Source of the DNA: Perkinsus olseni
Taxonomy: Eukaryota; Perkinsozoa; Perkinsida; Perkinsidae
Assembly (NCBI GenBank): GCA_013115135.1
Contig: JABANP010000027.1
Coordinates: 186,001-250,000, forward strand
Reading direction: 5' to 3'
DNA length: 64,000 bases
Shown here: piece by piece, positions 12,489 to 23,487 of the stretch
Position numbering within the stretch: the first letter of the stretch is position 1
How the letters are laid out: the number at the start of each line of letters is the position of its first letter
The notes under the pieces: model-generated
Seen by the model: only the letters and a program-made list of their open reading frames with translations
Databases searched by the model: none
Told to the model about the DNA's origin: nothing
Made by a program: the position numbers and the translations under genes

Positions 12489-12787
12489 GTGGGGCTGGAA
12501 TCCCGAGGTATGGTCGAGAGCGGCGGCGGCCTCGAGTGCTCAACAACCGGCGCGACTGGTGGGGCCCGAGGCAGTTGTGGTTCGGCTGGTTCGTTCGGTT
12601 GTGTGTCTCATCACCATGACCCCCAAGTACTGGACCAACAAGCACTGGACTATAAGAGAGAGATGGTGCAACTAGAGGAATCGGTCAACGCGAGGCCCAG
12701 CCTACGACAAGTGAACCTCAGAGACCCAGCAGTTGCTAGCACATTAAGCACCCCGGCATATCAAACTATCACCGTTAATAGCATCAA
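12489..12787 (+). other. Exon-like open segment inside the element
   Basis: An open frame of natural composition (for example DQQALDYKREMVQLEESVNA and VNLRDPAVASTLSTPAYQTI) ends directly at a gtacgt donor-like site at 12788. It looks like a piece of a cellular gene. Nothing identifies the source. Confidence 0.3.
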
Positions 12788-13437
12788 GTACGTCTGCATG
12801 CTATCCAGCTTATTGCCCTGAAATCAACAACGTCAACTGAGCTTACCACGAGCACCTCCGAGCTCGGCCTACTTCCTGTTCGAACCGCTGCTGGATGAAG
12901 CAAGCACTGCTCTTCGTCTCTGAGAGATTCTCCACTAGATGCGCCTGAGCAACGCCGTGATCGAGGCGCGTCCAACCATCTGAACCTCCTCCGGCGGAGG
13001 ACCTCCGCTGCACTCACCTCGTTGTCGCTGCAGTACCTCGTGAGTACAAGATAAACATGGCACAAGATAACTTAAACAGAGCAATACAGCGTTTGCACCC
13101 GACCAAGTCGTCGCAAGACTTGCAATATACGCGAGCTTGTCGTGGGCCACGACTCGTGGTAGTCGGAGGTATTCGCGAGAAAATAGACGCGGTCACTAAA
13201 TTCATCGCACTCCCCGATACCAACCGAGTAACCCATAACTCGACCACGTAGTAGTAGTAGAGCTCTATGTGAGGGACTGCCGATAGAAAGTTGGGTTGGT
13301 TTGAGAAGGAGTGGTACTAAATTGCCCATATCACTAAATTTTGTTCATCTCGAGGCGGGCGAGACTGTTGTTCACCACTTTCAGGGTTTCACCACTTTTA
13401 GTGGGACAAAAACTCACAAATACGGATTTTCTCGCCC

Positions 13438-13466
13438 TTCACCATTTTCAGGATTCACCATTTTCA
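13438..13466 (-). repeat. Right terminal inverted repeat core (29 bp)
   Basis: Reverse complement of 11366-11394 with no mismatch; the plus strand reads ttcaccattttcagg followed by a second copy. Confidence 0.9.
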
Positions 13467-14229
13467 GGCGGGACCGAATTTCAGATTCCTTCTGTCAATC
13501 TTCTCATACTGAAGTACCATTTCCCTTCTGGTCGGTTCGAGGATGACCTGAACTGTCTGAGAAATTCGCGTGTTCAAGGGGCATTTCAATTCAACCGAAA
13601 GGACATCACCCACTGCAAAGTAGACGAGTTCTTCTATTCTTTCACTTGAAGATGCCCACTCCGCATTCACGTGTTCGATTTTACCGTCTTGCACTTTGAC
13701 CTCAAGTTTCACAAGCCCTTCCTTCTCGCCGATATACTCGCCGTCCTTAATAACGGTAGTAGTGGAACCCTTCATGATTCTGAAGTCTGTCTGAATGCAC
13801 ACATCGTTGAGTTCATGTCGAACCTTTTCTGCGTTAGACGGCTCGGTAGGTGCTTCAATATCTACGAAACATTCGTCAGACATATCATAGGCATCAAGCT
13901 TCACGGTGTACTCCCTCTGGCAGACGGGGCAGTGCTCCTTGCCGAAACCGCCAACAGCAGTGACCCAGGCAAAGCGGATAGACGTGGCTTGGTCATACCT
14001 CGTGTACTGAGTAGCCGGTATGCATCTGATCCCATCGTTTACCACATAAGAGGCATCGTGGTCAGCGGATAGTTTGCTCTTTCTGTAGGCTGGTTCGATA
14101 TAATAGCGATGACCGGTGGTCATACTCTCTCCGAAGAGCCATTCTAGAGGACGAGATGCTGTTTGAGGTGAGCTACCGTGGGCTACGCTGGCCGCCAAAG
14201 AGATGAATACTTTGCTCAGGAGACGCATC

Positions 14230-15190
14230 GTGAGGAAGTTTAACGAGAACTGAAGAGGGAAAGCGAATGGGCTGAAGATCCGATGGGAGACTTCAGAGGG
14301 CGAGAAGGGGGATTTGCGGAAAGTTGACATCGCACGATATCTGATAGATATAGATTATCGTGGGCGAGCGAGCAGCAAACAGTTGAGGAATTTCCTGCTC
14401 GACGCAACGCACCTTTACACTCTTCGACGAAGAGTCTTCGTACTATCAATCTACCTGCAAATTTTAAGTAGATCACATTACACGTTGGAATGACTAAAGG
14501 CGCCCGTCGCGTCGCTCTGGCAAGTAGTGCCTCATATGCAAAACCCAAGGCAAGGTGATGGTGGTGAGTCAATACTGGTAAATACAGTGTATGAAATATG
14601 AACTACATGATAACTGTGCAGAATAAGGCATGGAATGAGCGAGTACTTGCAATATGTGAGTACATGCAACAGAAGCGCAGGAAAGAAGTTATCGAGAACG
14701 AGACGATAGAAGGTATAGATAGAGTTGAATTATTCAACTAAAATTCATCCACCTATTCAACTTGAATAGGTGGATGAATTTTAGCACTCGTTGAAATGAG
14801 CTGGCAGAATGGAGGAAGAGGAGTAGATTGAGAGGTGAGGCGGTTGTGATAAAGGTTGGGAGAAGAAGATAGGGTCAGTTGAAGTTGGTAGAAAATGGGT
14901 GTTTGGAATGAGCGTTTGCAGAGGATTTGTAAGAGTGTCTGTAAAATGCGTATATAGAATAGATCGTAGAGATTGAGTTATTTGGAGTTCAAACTTCGGA
15001 CCTGATCGTTAATCTGCGTGCATTGAGCAAAAGAGACCAAATTTCCGAGGAATGAGTATTTGACACTCAGCGTCGCTGAGTCAGCGATAACACTGCGGGC
15101 GCGGCCAGCTTGGTCCCTCTCGATGGGGGGGCACTTGAGTTATTATCCAGCATGGCCGAGCCTCGGGAGTAGGATGTCCTCATCATTGGC
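14230..15190. other. Non-coding stretch with a perfect hairpin
   Basis: AT-richer than its surroundings and without supported coding sequence on either strand. It contains the hairpin listed separately at 14738-14784. Confidence 0.4.
14738..14784. repeat. Perfect 23-bp foldback with a one-base spacer
   Basis: The arm starting ctaaaattcatccacctatt (14738-14760) is followed by a single c and then its exact reverse complement (14762-14784). A second small palindrome, agttgaat-t-attcaact (14723-14739), overlaps its left edge. Confidence 0.95.
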
Positions 15191-15199
15191 GTGTCGATG

Positions 15200-16060
15200 T
15201 ACTCATCAGGCAAAAGCAACTGACACAACAGCATGTAGTCTACAGGCAACTACATGGACAAGTAGCAGGATATCGCAGGATACGCTGCTAGGAGAAGTTC
15301 AACTTCCCCTTCCGAAGCTTCAAGCTCTGGCGCAATAAAGACAGAGTTACCCCAGAGTGCCTCAGCAACGCGACATGATACTGGTACTGTCAACCCAACA
15401 CCAATGAGGGGCTCCCAACACAGCTCTGTTAGGCGAAAAACCACGCTAAGGTTCCTCGGGATAGGTTTTGGGAACGAGAGCGCTGTGTTCACAGGGATGG
15501 CTAATTTCGCGAGCATAGTGAGTTCAACATACTGAGTATCGCTGGGCACAGCCCCGTAGAGTGCGAGAGATTGGAGAGAGATCGCAGAGTCCAGCTCAGC
15601 AAGGCTCGCCTACTGCGGTTGAGCTATCTCCTGACCACGCGGGATCCGTGAGGCCTTGGAGGGTCGAAGAGGAACACGGAGAAGGCTAGGACTTGGCTCG
15701 TACACGCCCCTTAGCGAGAGCTGACGTACGAAACCAGCCGATGCGAGACGCTTACTCGCGGACACATCCCTGTCTTGAAGACGCCTTGGCCAGTCACTGA
15801 GAAGCTCCATGGAGCACCGGCCCGAACCTCGGTAGCACAATTTTCACGGTACTCGACACGCGCCAGGTGCGGACAAAGATCTGAAATCAAGTCGATAAAG
15901 AAATCTTGCGAAACATTTGAGCTTACGCGCAGAGTCGACTGCAAAGTAGGCACTCAGCGTTGCCGGCCCCGCAATGCGAGGCCTGTAAGCTCTGGCTAAA
16001 GCCGCTTTAGCATAGTCGCGAACGGCTTTAGAGACGGACACCCAAACGAGAATACCATCC
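15200..16060 (-). pseudogene. Gene remnant, unidentified
   Basis: Minus-strand exons join in phase: VWVSVSKAVRDYAKAALARA and PATLSAYFAVDSA near 15.9-16.0 kb, a 46-nt intron with gtaagc donor, then RVEYRENCATEVRAGAPWSF and SVTGQGVFKTGMCPR. A further intron leads to LSFPKPIPRNLSVVFRLTEL near 15.45 kb. The first exon has no start codon: an in-frame stop lies just upstream and no acceptor precedes the coding stretch. This suggests a 5'-truncated copy, although a missed upstream exon is possible. I do not recognise the family; hydrophobic and Cys-containing stretches would suit a secreted or membrane protein. Confidence 0.4.
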
Positions 16061-16306
16061 GTATGATACGGACCGCATCATGTAGTCGGCTCTGGAGGAG
16101 CTAAGTTCAAGTCAGATATGCGCACGAATGTCAAAGGATCGATAATCTACTATAATTGATCCGATCCAATATTACAAAATAATGATAGATCGGCGTTCCT
16201 CTCTCATCTATTTGCGCAACGTCCTTCTTGTCGCAACACATGATCAAAATCACATCACGCATGATCATGACCTCAATCCTAGTAACATCTCTTACTATAA
16301 ATAACT

Positions 16307-16741
16307 TCATGGTATCGCATCCGAATTCAATTCCGACAGAGTCGCATAGGCCCTAGCGAACTTGCCCTTTATCTTGCCCTTCGGGCCTTTTATTATGCTC
16401 TTCGCCATCTTGACCCCGCGTTTGCCTTTCTTCTTCGCATTGATTTTTCCTCCGGTGAGAGCATCAGAGTCGGATTCTGGCTTTGATGCTCCCCGACTGT
16501 CGGAAGGATTACGATCCCAGAATTCCGGATCCCTCCCGTTGATTGTCTCGTACTCGAGAACCACTTCCCTTCTACTCGGTTCGAGGATGAGCCAAACTGT
16601 TTTGGAGTCTCGCGCTTCGCCTTGGTACATATCCGCAGAGATGCGAGCTACCTCGTCTGGTCGAGTATGACATTCACACACTGAGCACAAGGCATGTGGT
16701 GGCTTAGAAACTTCGTGCTTTACGTATTTTCCCCATTGCAA
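16307..16741 (-). pseudogene. C-terminal fragment related to the interrupted secreted protein
   Basis: The frame carries VWLILEPSRREVVLEYETIN, matching VQVILEPTRREMVLQYEKID in the gene at 13.5-14.2 kb. Its tail contains INAKKKGKRGVKMAKSIIKG, matching that gene's Lys/Gly-rich end at 11.2 kb. There is no ATG at its start and no signal peptide upstream; it abuts the end of the AAA ATPase reading at 16822. It is either the last exon of a paralog whose N-terminus I cannot find or a truncated duplicate. Cysteines (HALCSVCECH) precede the shared part. Confidence 0.55.
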
Positions 16742-16821
16742 TCATCAGCTAGACTAATCCAATTGGTGACGCGACAACTCAGTGACTGCGGGAGCTTCTC
16801 TCTGTCTTCGCACGCTATCAC

Positions 16822-19170
16822 CTGTGTGAATCAGAGCTAATTGATCGGTATCGGCGGGATCCGCCAGCGCCGAGATACTCACAGTAAGAACGCTTTTGCA
16901 GTGTGTATCCAGGAGAGTCGTCCATTGCGAGAGGACTTCTCCCATCACCTTTCCAGCGCTGTTCACCCACAAGTCGCAGTCATCAAACATAGCGACTGCC
17001 AAGGTAGCCGGGGAGAAACGAGAGCAAGATGCTAGTTCACTGTAGACCTGCATGACATTGCCATTCATTCACGTCAGTGTGAGCAAAGAAGGATCCTCTT
17101 CGGAGCAACGGGAAACCACGACGGAACGAGGGTAGCGGGGACAGGCTGCATTCAATGCCACTTTAAACGAGTTTCTCGGAGTCGTGGCGTGGTTGACTGA
17201 TTCGGCTCGTTCAAGACTCATTCTCGTTTCATGAGGCCCGTACTTTGCGCAATCGACTCTGAGATTCGCCCAGCTCCGCGGCTACGATATCTGCGACGCG
17301 TACCTACAACAATTGTGATCGATGGGCTACTGGTCCTTAGAGCTTGAGTATAACGGACCCTATCAGAATCACTATGTCACAATACTGGTCTACGGGATAA
17401 CCCAAACATACTACAAGTTTGGAGCGACGAGCATCACGAGGCTCCGAATCATTTCAAGACAGGCTTACTTCGGTAGCTTTCCCAGAAGATACGCATGATT
17501 TCAGTTTTCTCAACTCGTTCGTTTTTCCACTGCCAGGAGGACCATGGACGCAGATCTGATCGAGTGGGTTCGGGCAGGAGAGCGATCAGAGGGGTCTCCC
17601 AGCCTACCAGACCGCCTCGCGTAGGGTACTGGCCGGGACTGTGTTGAGGAGTGAGGAGGTCCACGAGTGGGCCCGAAGGTTTCGTCTGTGGTTCTTCAGT
17701 GTAACAGACGAAATCACGTATCTGAAGGCACTCACTAAGGTCGAAGCCGTGGTTTAGCAACTGCAAGACGGTAGGACCCGGCGGCTAGTTTGAAGAGCTA
17801 CCTAACACGCGGACCTCCTTTATCATACTATCTAGAAAACTTCGGGTGACAGGGTATCACTGTAACAGAGGTTTATCGTATGGTCTATGGGTATACACTG
17901 ATATACAGTGATACGGAGGCCTATCTAGAATAATAGAGAAAACCTTAGCTCGAGGCTGCCAGCGGAAGCAGCATGGCTGGGGCGTAGTCAGTAGCGGCGC
18001 TACTGTAGCGCCATAGTACCTCTTCACCACTCAGTCGAATCAGACCGCAAGATTGGCCAAGCATCTCAGCCACAGCCGGAGAAGGAGAGAGGAAGATGAT
18101 TCTCAGTCCTCGAGCGACGCTCCTTGTAAGCCATAAGGCCAGGGCGACCGACGAGTCCAGGGAAGAAGCAGCCTGAACAACATTCGTTCAACAGAATGAT
18201 ATAATTGCTCGAGCTAACATTCGAGGCAACAGCGTCGAGTCTGGCCTAAGCTCGACTCACCGCTGGGTGGGAGTCATCCCAGTCGTCATCCTCTCCTTCT
18301 GAGCCACTTTCAGCGCTTGAAGGCAGCATGTGCGAGGCAGCGTCATCCGCAGCCCTTAGACACACCGTGGGGTCCCGGATGACGATGACCCGCTTTTCAT
18401 CCTCTCGATCGAAAGCCTCCGATAAGATGCTCTCGAGTAGGTCCACAGAGGAGCCTCTGAATCTCCTGAACATCCACCTCGTTGTTCGACCCTCGTGTGC
18501 ACGGATAGGTTACGTCATTAGCTCATGAAGACCGTATTCCTCGACGACTGTTCCGGATGATTTATCGCAGAAGCTGTGTATCCATTGAGAGACGCACCGC
18601 ATGGTGGCCCGTCTACTCCCCGGAGTGCTTCCGCCACAGTCAACAGCTAGTGCCTGTAAAAATTACCACGTCGCTGCTACGATCCCGAAGGACTCTTGCC
18701 TAATACTGCCCTAGGGCAGTGTTGTTTATCGAGGTTGGAAGGATGGGACAAACCGTGCCCCATAATTTAGTTGAACCACACATTACCTTCGAAGCCAGCG
18801 GACTGCGAGTTCCTCGGAGAAAGTCTCTGAGCACATAGAGCGACTCCGACGTTCGCAGACGACTCCCAGCATTGTGTTGCTCGCCACGAAACGAGTCCAT
18901 GTTGAGCCAAAAACTGTCTCATATCTCGAAGATCACATCTCTCTCGAAGCAACGTCTTCGAATATGCGCCTTATGGAACAGAAATTATGGTCGTCACGAC
19001 CCGGTCGTGAAAAACCCCAGTATACTAAAGGTGACGCGCCGGGCGTATCCCCTCCCAAGGTTCGCACAAGATCGTCGACCTTTTCCCAGTCGCCCTCCCC
19101 AAAAGTGACTGAGCCACCAGTCGCGAGTTTGTAGATCCCAACATGTCCTTCCAACTCGGAACGCAACACG
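16822..19170 (-). CDS. AAA-type ATPase, boundaries only partly resolved
   Basis: The core is clear. An exon near 17.5 kb reads ICVHGPPGSGKTNELRKLKS, a Walker A motif. A phase-0 intron leads to VRVADIVAAELGESQSRLRK near 17.3 kb, and another to VYSELASCSRFSPATLAVAM-FDDCDLWV near 17.0 kb. Together these reproduce the AAA order: Walker A, the GES motif, the helix before Walker B, and Walker B. Walker B reads AMFDDCD, with Asp where AAA proteins normally have the catalytic Glu. Upstream exons at 18246-18473 (VDLLESILSEAFDREDEKRV, then an acidic run) and about 18.0-18.2 kb (RIIFLSPSPAVAEMLGQSCG) join in phase. Exons near 18.95-19.17 kb (LRSELEGHVGIYKLATGG) may be the N-terminal part. The reading ends at a donor at 16822, beyond which I find no continuation. 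Which AAA subfamily is unclear; a degenerate first ring as in Pex1/Pex6-like or AFG2-like proteins is possible. Confidence 0.6.
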
Positions 19171-19347
19171 TAGATCGGCTGGGATGAGGATTCCTACTCT
19201 TCTAGTAATTGAAGGCACCGAAATATTCCAATATTACAAGACGCTGAGATAGCTCGTAGGCGCGCTGTGTGTAGTCTTTCTACGAGTAGAGACGTTCGCT
19301 CAAGCGGGAGTGATATAGGTACAGGAATAACGAAGAAAAGATAAAGC

Positions 19348-21981
19348 TTAAATGCGACGATGAGCCTTCTTCATATGAAGACTTCGCCGCGGAATACTCG
19401 GGGGCTTTGCTAAAACTGCCGCCTTGAGTTCATCGATCTCAACAGAGCTGATCGGACAAAGGAGCGGTTGAGGACGATTGTTCCTAGCCGAAGAGGATGA
19501 TTACCTGTTCAAATTCGATTCGGGCTCCCATGAAGCCTCGGAAAGAGGGTATCCCTCCCATTTGACTAGGAATTTCCTATGTCCACGATTATCCAGCTTC
19601 CACTGTAGTAGCTTCTCGACTGCGAACCTATAAGTCAGAGTTTCCCAAAATTCCGACCGGCAGAGCGAAAGCTCCAGAGACCTCTTCAACTCAAGACTGG
19701 GTACTTACACCTCGTCTGCTTCGGATTCATCTTCCTCTTCATCCAACGGTGAAGAATCGTTGGACGGCTCCACGACTTTCTCCTCCTTCACCGATTTAAT
19801 TTCATCAACCGCATCGCGTTTCTTAAGGCGAGCTGCCCTGGTTGGCGGTTCCTGGAAGGCCTCATTCGAGCTACGGGAAGTGCTCCGCGTGTCTTACCGC
19901 ATACGGATCTGCCTTGTGCTGTGGCTTCCCCTTGCCCACGAGTTTCTCCACCTTTCTGGCAGAATCCATCTCCCCCGTTGCCGAGCTTCGCCTCCGTCTT
20001 TTCCTCTTTCCGGGTGTAGGAGACTCCGGCCTACCCTTGCTCGATAATCTGCGCTTCCCATGTTGTTCCTTCTGTGAAAGGTTCTTTTTTCTCTCTAATT
20101 TACTGTCCGCGTCCTGGGTGAGTAGCTCAGACCGCTCACCAGACGCTGCTGGATCAGTCAAGTCACCGGACTTCTGATCCGGCACATCAGAAGTATACGC
20201 TCCCTCCACCTGTACAGCGGGCCGGGCTCCTCCCTTCTCTACCCTCGCTTCCCCAACGGCATGTCCAGTTTGAGGGTCAGCAGCAGTCGTGACGGAAGCC
20301 CTGAAAGGTTGTGAAAATGAAAGTTGTGAAGTTGCGAAACAGCTTACTCGTCTCGAGCATCCTTTGCCGCATCAGATTCTCCTACTGTGGCCGATGCAGG
20401 TTCAGCCCGAGATTCATGAGCCGCGGTCGGGACAGGCCCCGGGATGTCCTGGGAACCACCCGCCACGCCTTGGGCTGCCGTAATTTCACTCGGGGATAAA
20501 TCCGTCTTTCGCGAGACTGCCACAGACCCATCTAGGACACCATCAGACACGACCTGGGCTGTGGTAGATTCACGTGGGGATACATCCACAACCAACGCGT
20601 CCGTTGCAGGCTCGTCGTGAGAACCATGAGCCACGACCGGGGCTGTCGCAGGTCCATCTGGAGGCACATCCACCATTAGCGAGGCCGTCGCAGGTTCATC
20701 TTGGGGACCATCAGCCACCACCGCGGCTTCCGTAGGTTCAGCCCGAGAGACTTTGGCCGCCACAGCGGTCGACGTGGCGTCATTCGGAGCATCATCAGTC
20801 ACAACCGTGGCCTCGAACACATCGCTGTCATCATCTTCGTCATCAGAACCAACGACCTCGACGTCCGCGGCTTGTGTATTCTCTGAAAAAGGCGGAAGAC
20901 TCTACACCGGCACATATGCCCCACAGCAGACTATACGCGGAACTCTTCGAGAAAGCTATCTATAGCCCAGCAGCTTGAAATTATACTTTAGTCACTCGAG
21001 TGAGAGGAACGATACTTGGCGCATACTTTCAGGAGGGCTGAAAACAATCCGCTTACCAATCACAATTTCTGGTTCCATTTCTGAAGCTTCCGTAGAGCTG
21101 CTTTGCACCACCGAGGCACTCGTTGACGGTTGGTCAGGTGAAGGCGCTCGATACGCTGAACGACGCTGATGAATGTTACAGTATACCGAGCTAGCATCAT
21201 ACCGTTTGTTCGAGCCGTCTCTTGCCTGCCCCGCGATTGATCTAGCGCGCGGACCGTGCTCACCAGGTATTCTGTAGGTAGGTTGGAACGCTGAAAGCAT
21301 CTCAATATTGATGAGCGGATCACCCATCCCTCCGTGAGGACACTTCACGAAGCAACAAGCTAATCATCATTACCTGGAATATCGAGAGCGCGACCTTGAT
21401 CTCTCTATAGTGGCTAGCACACAGGCCGAAGGTCACCATAGTCGTGTCACCACGCATGGATCGGGCAACGTACATGGGCCGGGCCTTACCTGAGGAGCAG
21501 GAATATGCAGTCAATCAGGCATAGGAAGCGGGCGCACCGGCGCGGAGGATCTCTTCGGGTACTGTGTCATTCCATGCTAGATCCTCATTGTTGCAACCTT
21601 GGTGAGCGCAGAGAACGCCAGCGATTCGGGACGTCGGAAGCCAGCCAGAAGGCGGGGACGGCTGAGCGATGAATCTTGAAGTACATGATATTCTGTACAA
21701 ATCTCACCGTTCGCCGTTCGGGAGGCGGCGGTGCCGGCGCCGGGGTTGAGGGGTTAGCTCCTGGAGGGCACGGCCTGAATGTAGCCTTCGCTCTCATGTC
21801 CGCGCGCAATCGATCAATCAATGCTGCATTGACTCGGGGTCTTGCCGCGTTCATGAGATGAGGCGGTGATGGTACAGGACTAAGGCAGTGTGCGAGGTTC
21901 CCAGAAGGGAGCATCTCGACGGAACTTCTACTTCGTAGTTGGTTTCACTGGGGCCGCCGGTGCGCTACTCCGCGATGACAT
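19348..21981 (-). CDS. Chromodomain protein
   Basis: Exons join in phase from ATG at 21981 (MSSRSSAPAAPVKPTT) to a stop at 19348. The order is: Pro-rich N-terminus; a Cys/His segment (GVLCAHQGCNNEDLAWND ... VTFGLCASHYREI); a Ser-rich linker; an acidic run (EVVGSDDEDDDSD); a region of loose repeats of the type DEPATxxLVVDVSP (20344-20820); a basic stretch (PGKRKRRRRSS); an acidic run; then the chromodomain exon at 19505-19627 (FAVEKLLQWKLDNRGHRKFL, VKWEGYPLSEASWEPESNL). The F, W and Y of the methyl-lysine cage are present at the expected places. The tail is short and basic (RRSLHMKKAHRRI). By family it should bind methylated histone tails in the nucleus. One intron is only 34 nt. The frame is open upstream of 21981, so the true start may lie further upstream. 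Confidence 0.8.
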
Positions 21982-23364
21982 TTGAATTCTTGCGCAGAGA
22001 GCCGCGAGCGCTGCTGGTGTGAATCCGGGTGCTGAACCTGATGTACCTGAGTGACGACCATCTACGAGCTCCCATTTCACGATATCAAACGTAGCCCAAA
22101 GCAGATCCTTGATCAGGAACTAATCCGAACGCTCCCCATGTCAGCAAAGTTCGTGCTGCCAAGACCGGGCTCTGGCAAAAGGAGTTCCAAACGTTGAACA
22201 GCTCAACACAAGCTTTAGATCACTATTGAGCGGGAACATGTGATTCGAGTGAGTGTTGGTATCCCGATGAGAACTCACTTGAGCTGGGAGACGACGGAGG
22301 AGGTGACGACGATAGGAACTGGCGTGCAACGTCACTCGCACCGGTGTAGTTCATGGGGTGGACGAAACCAGGTACATTAGTTGTAGGAGCTTCCTGGGTC
22401 ATGCCAGTGAAACTGATAGTCCAGCGTGCTCAACGTATCGAGTCAGCGAATGCTCATTCGGTAACCCAACAGAGTGCTCAAAACAGCAGTGAGATGAAAT
22501 CTGGCTTATGCCACACACTCGGAGCCCACACACAGAATACTCACTTCCTACGTCTAGGGCTCATACGAAGCGCAATTATCAAAGGTTACTCTGTCAACCT
22601 CGTCCCGTCGGAGCGCAATCCATTTTTCTCGGATGTCTCCCAACTGTGACGCAGTCAACTCCGAGTCTCCTTCTGCTGGCTTGAATTCTGGGAGCTTACG
22701 AACCTGAGGATTACTTGATGCTCGATCACTCAAGTACAATAGCGACTAGCGGTCTGTCACCGACTCGCTAACGATACAAAACCAACGAATGAGAGTGAGG
22801 TGAAGGCCAGCTTCGATCAGTGGCTGGAGCCCATCGAGGGAGAGCGCGATAAAAGCTATCAGACAGTTTCATCCCGTGTTCACCGGCATACGATGTCCGA
22901 ATGAGGAGACAACGGGACGAACGTATGTTTGCGCGCATGCGCCCATAAGCTATGTTCATGCGTGCATAGAGAACAAGTGCCATACACGGTCCACGGAGGA
23001 CGACCGCTCTCGCGTCGGGTGAACACCCTTCGCTGGAGAGAGAGGCAACCGTTCAAACCACAAGTACCCGAAAACGTCAACTCACTCAACTGCACCACCT
23101 TTTGTACGAACCGTGGTGGATATGCAAATGTATACACAGACCGCTGTACAGCTTTTCGCCGGCCTTGACATCAGTTGGTGCGACAACGTCGACCCGATTG
23201 CAAGAGATCTTCTGGCAGAAGCGACCAACCGCGTAGTTCTCGGCCAGCTCGAGAGGAACTGGAGAGTAGACGAGCAACATGCGGACAGGGTCGAAGGTGT
23301 GAGGCCCTCGTAATGAAGGGAGACTTCCGTGGTAGACCGCCAGGCTACTGAGCCACCGTAGCAT
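21982..23364 (-). CDS. Upstream exons, probably the 5' part of the chromodomain gene
   Basis: Clear minus-strand exons lie at 22567-22703 (VRKLPEFKPAEGDSELTASQ, WIALRRDEVDRVTFDNCAS), 22279-22412 (FTGMTQEAPTTNVPGFVHPM, then Ser/Pro-rich) and up to 22119 (FLIKDLLWATFDIVKWELVD). The last is continuous with the reading frame at 21981. Further up, 23080-23364 encodes LELAENYAVGRFCQKISCNR and VDVVAPTDVKAGEKLYSG, which faintly recalls the end of a SET domain; that is a guess. Joins between 22.7 and 23.1 kb are unresolved. Either the chromodomain gene starts near 23.36 kb or two genes abut here. Confidence 0.5.
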
Positions 23365-23487
23365 CTGTCATGACCCATATCCCCCATAGGCTATGTATCA
23401 CAGCAATACTACTGCCCTACTTCAAACTGAGAGCAACTGAAAATTTCTGGACATAGAATATCGTGCCGCACTCGCAAGCATAATTGA

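Larger units (their letters stand above)
11357..13475. mobile_element. Non-autonomous DNA element with terminal inverted repeats
   Basis: The 2,119-bp segment is bounded by 9-bp direct repeats and begins and ends with GGT...ACC. A 29-bp perfect inverted repeat lies 9 bp in from each end (11366-11394 and 13438-13466) and is built from two copies of ctgaaaatggtgaa. Weaker copies of the same motif occur further in (about 11430 on the left, 13374-13410 on the right). No transposase frame is visible. The interior holds a tRNA-like stretch (11521-11590) and a host-like exon (12489-12787). A 9-bp duplication with long subterminal repeats is typical of Mutator-like elements; that assignment is inference. 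Confidence 0.75.
11192..14228 (-). pseudogene. Secreted basic protein gene interrupted by a 2.1-kb insertion
   Basis: The 5' part runs from ATG at 14228 to 13476. It opens with a signal peptide (MRLLSKVFISLAASVAHGSS), continues through a Cys-containing middle (EHCPVCQREYTVKLDAYDMS) and reaches VQVILEPTRREMVLQYEKID. The 3' part, 11356 to 11192, is in the matching frame and encodes a Lys/Gly-rich tail (KKKKGKRGVQRAKS) ending in a stop at 11192. The two parts are separated by the element at 11357-13475. As it stands the 5' part runs into the element and stops four codons later. An upstream in-frame ATG at 14330 would add 34 residues before the signal peptide, which is less likely. A related C-terminal region lies at 16307-16741. 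Function unknown; export is inferred from the N-terminus only. Confidence 0.75.

Noticed and set aside
13671..14072. 133-codon plus-strand ORF
   Set aside because: Shadow of the signal-peptide-bearing minus-strand gene, which has the better protein content and a paralog.
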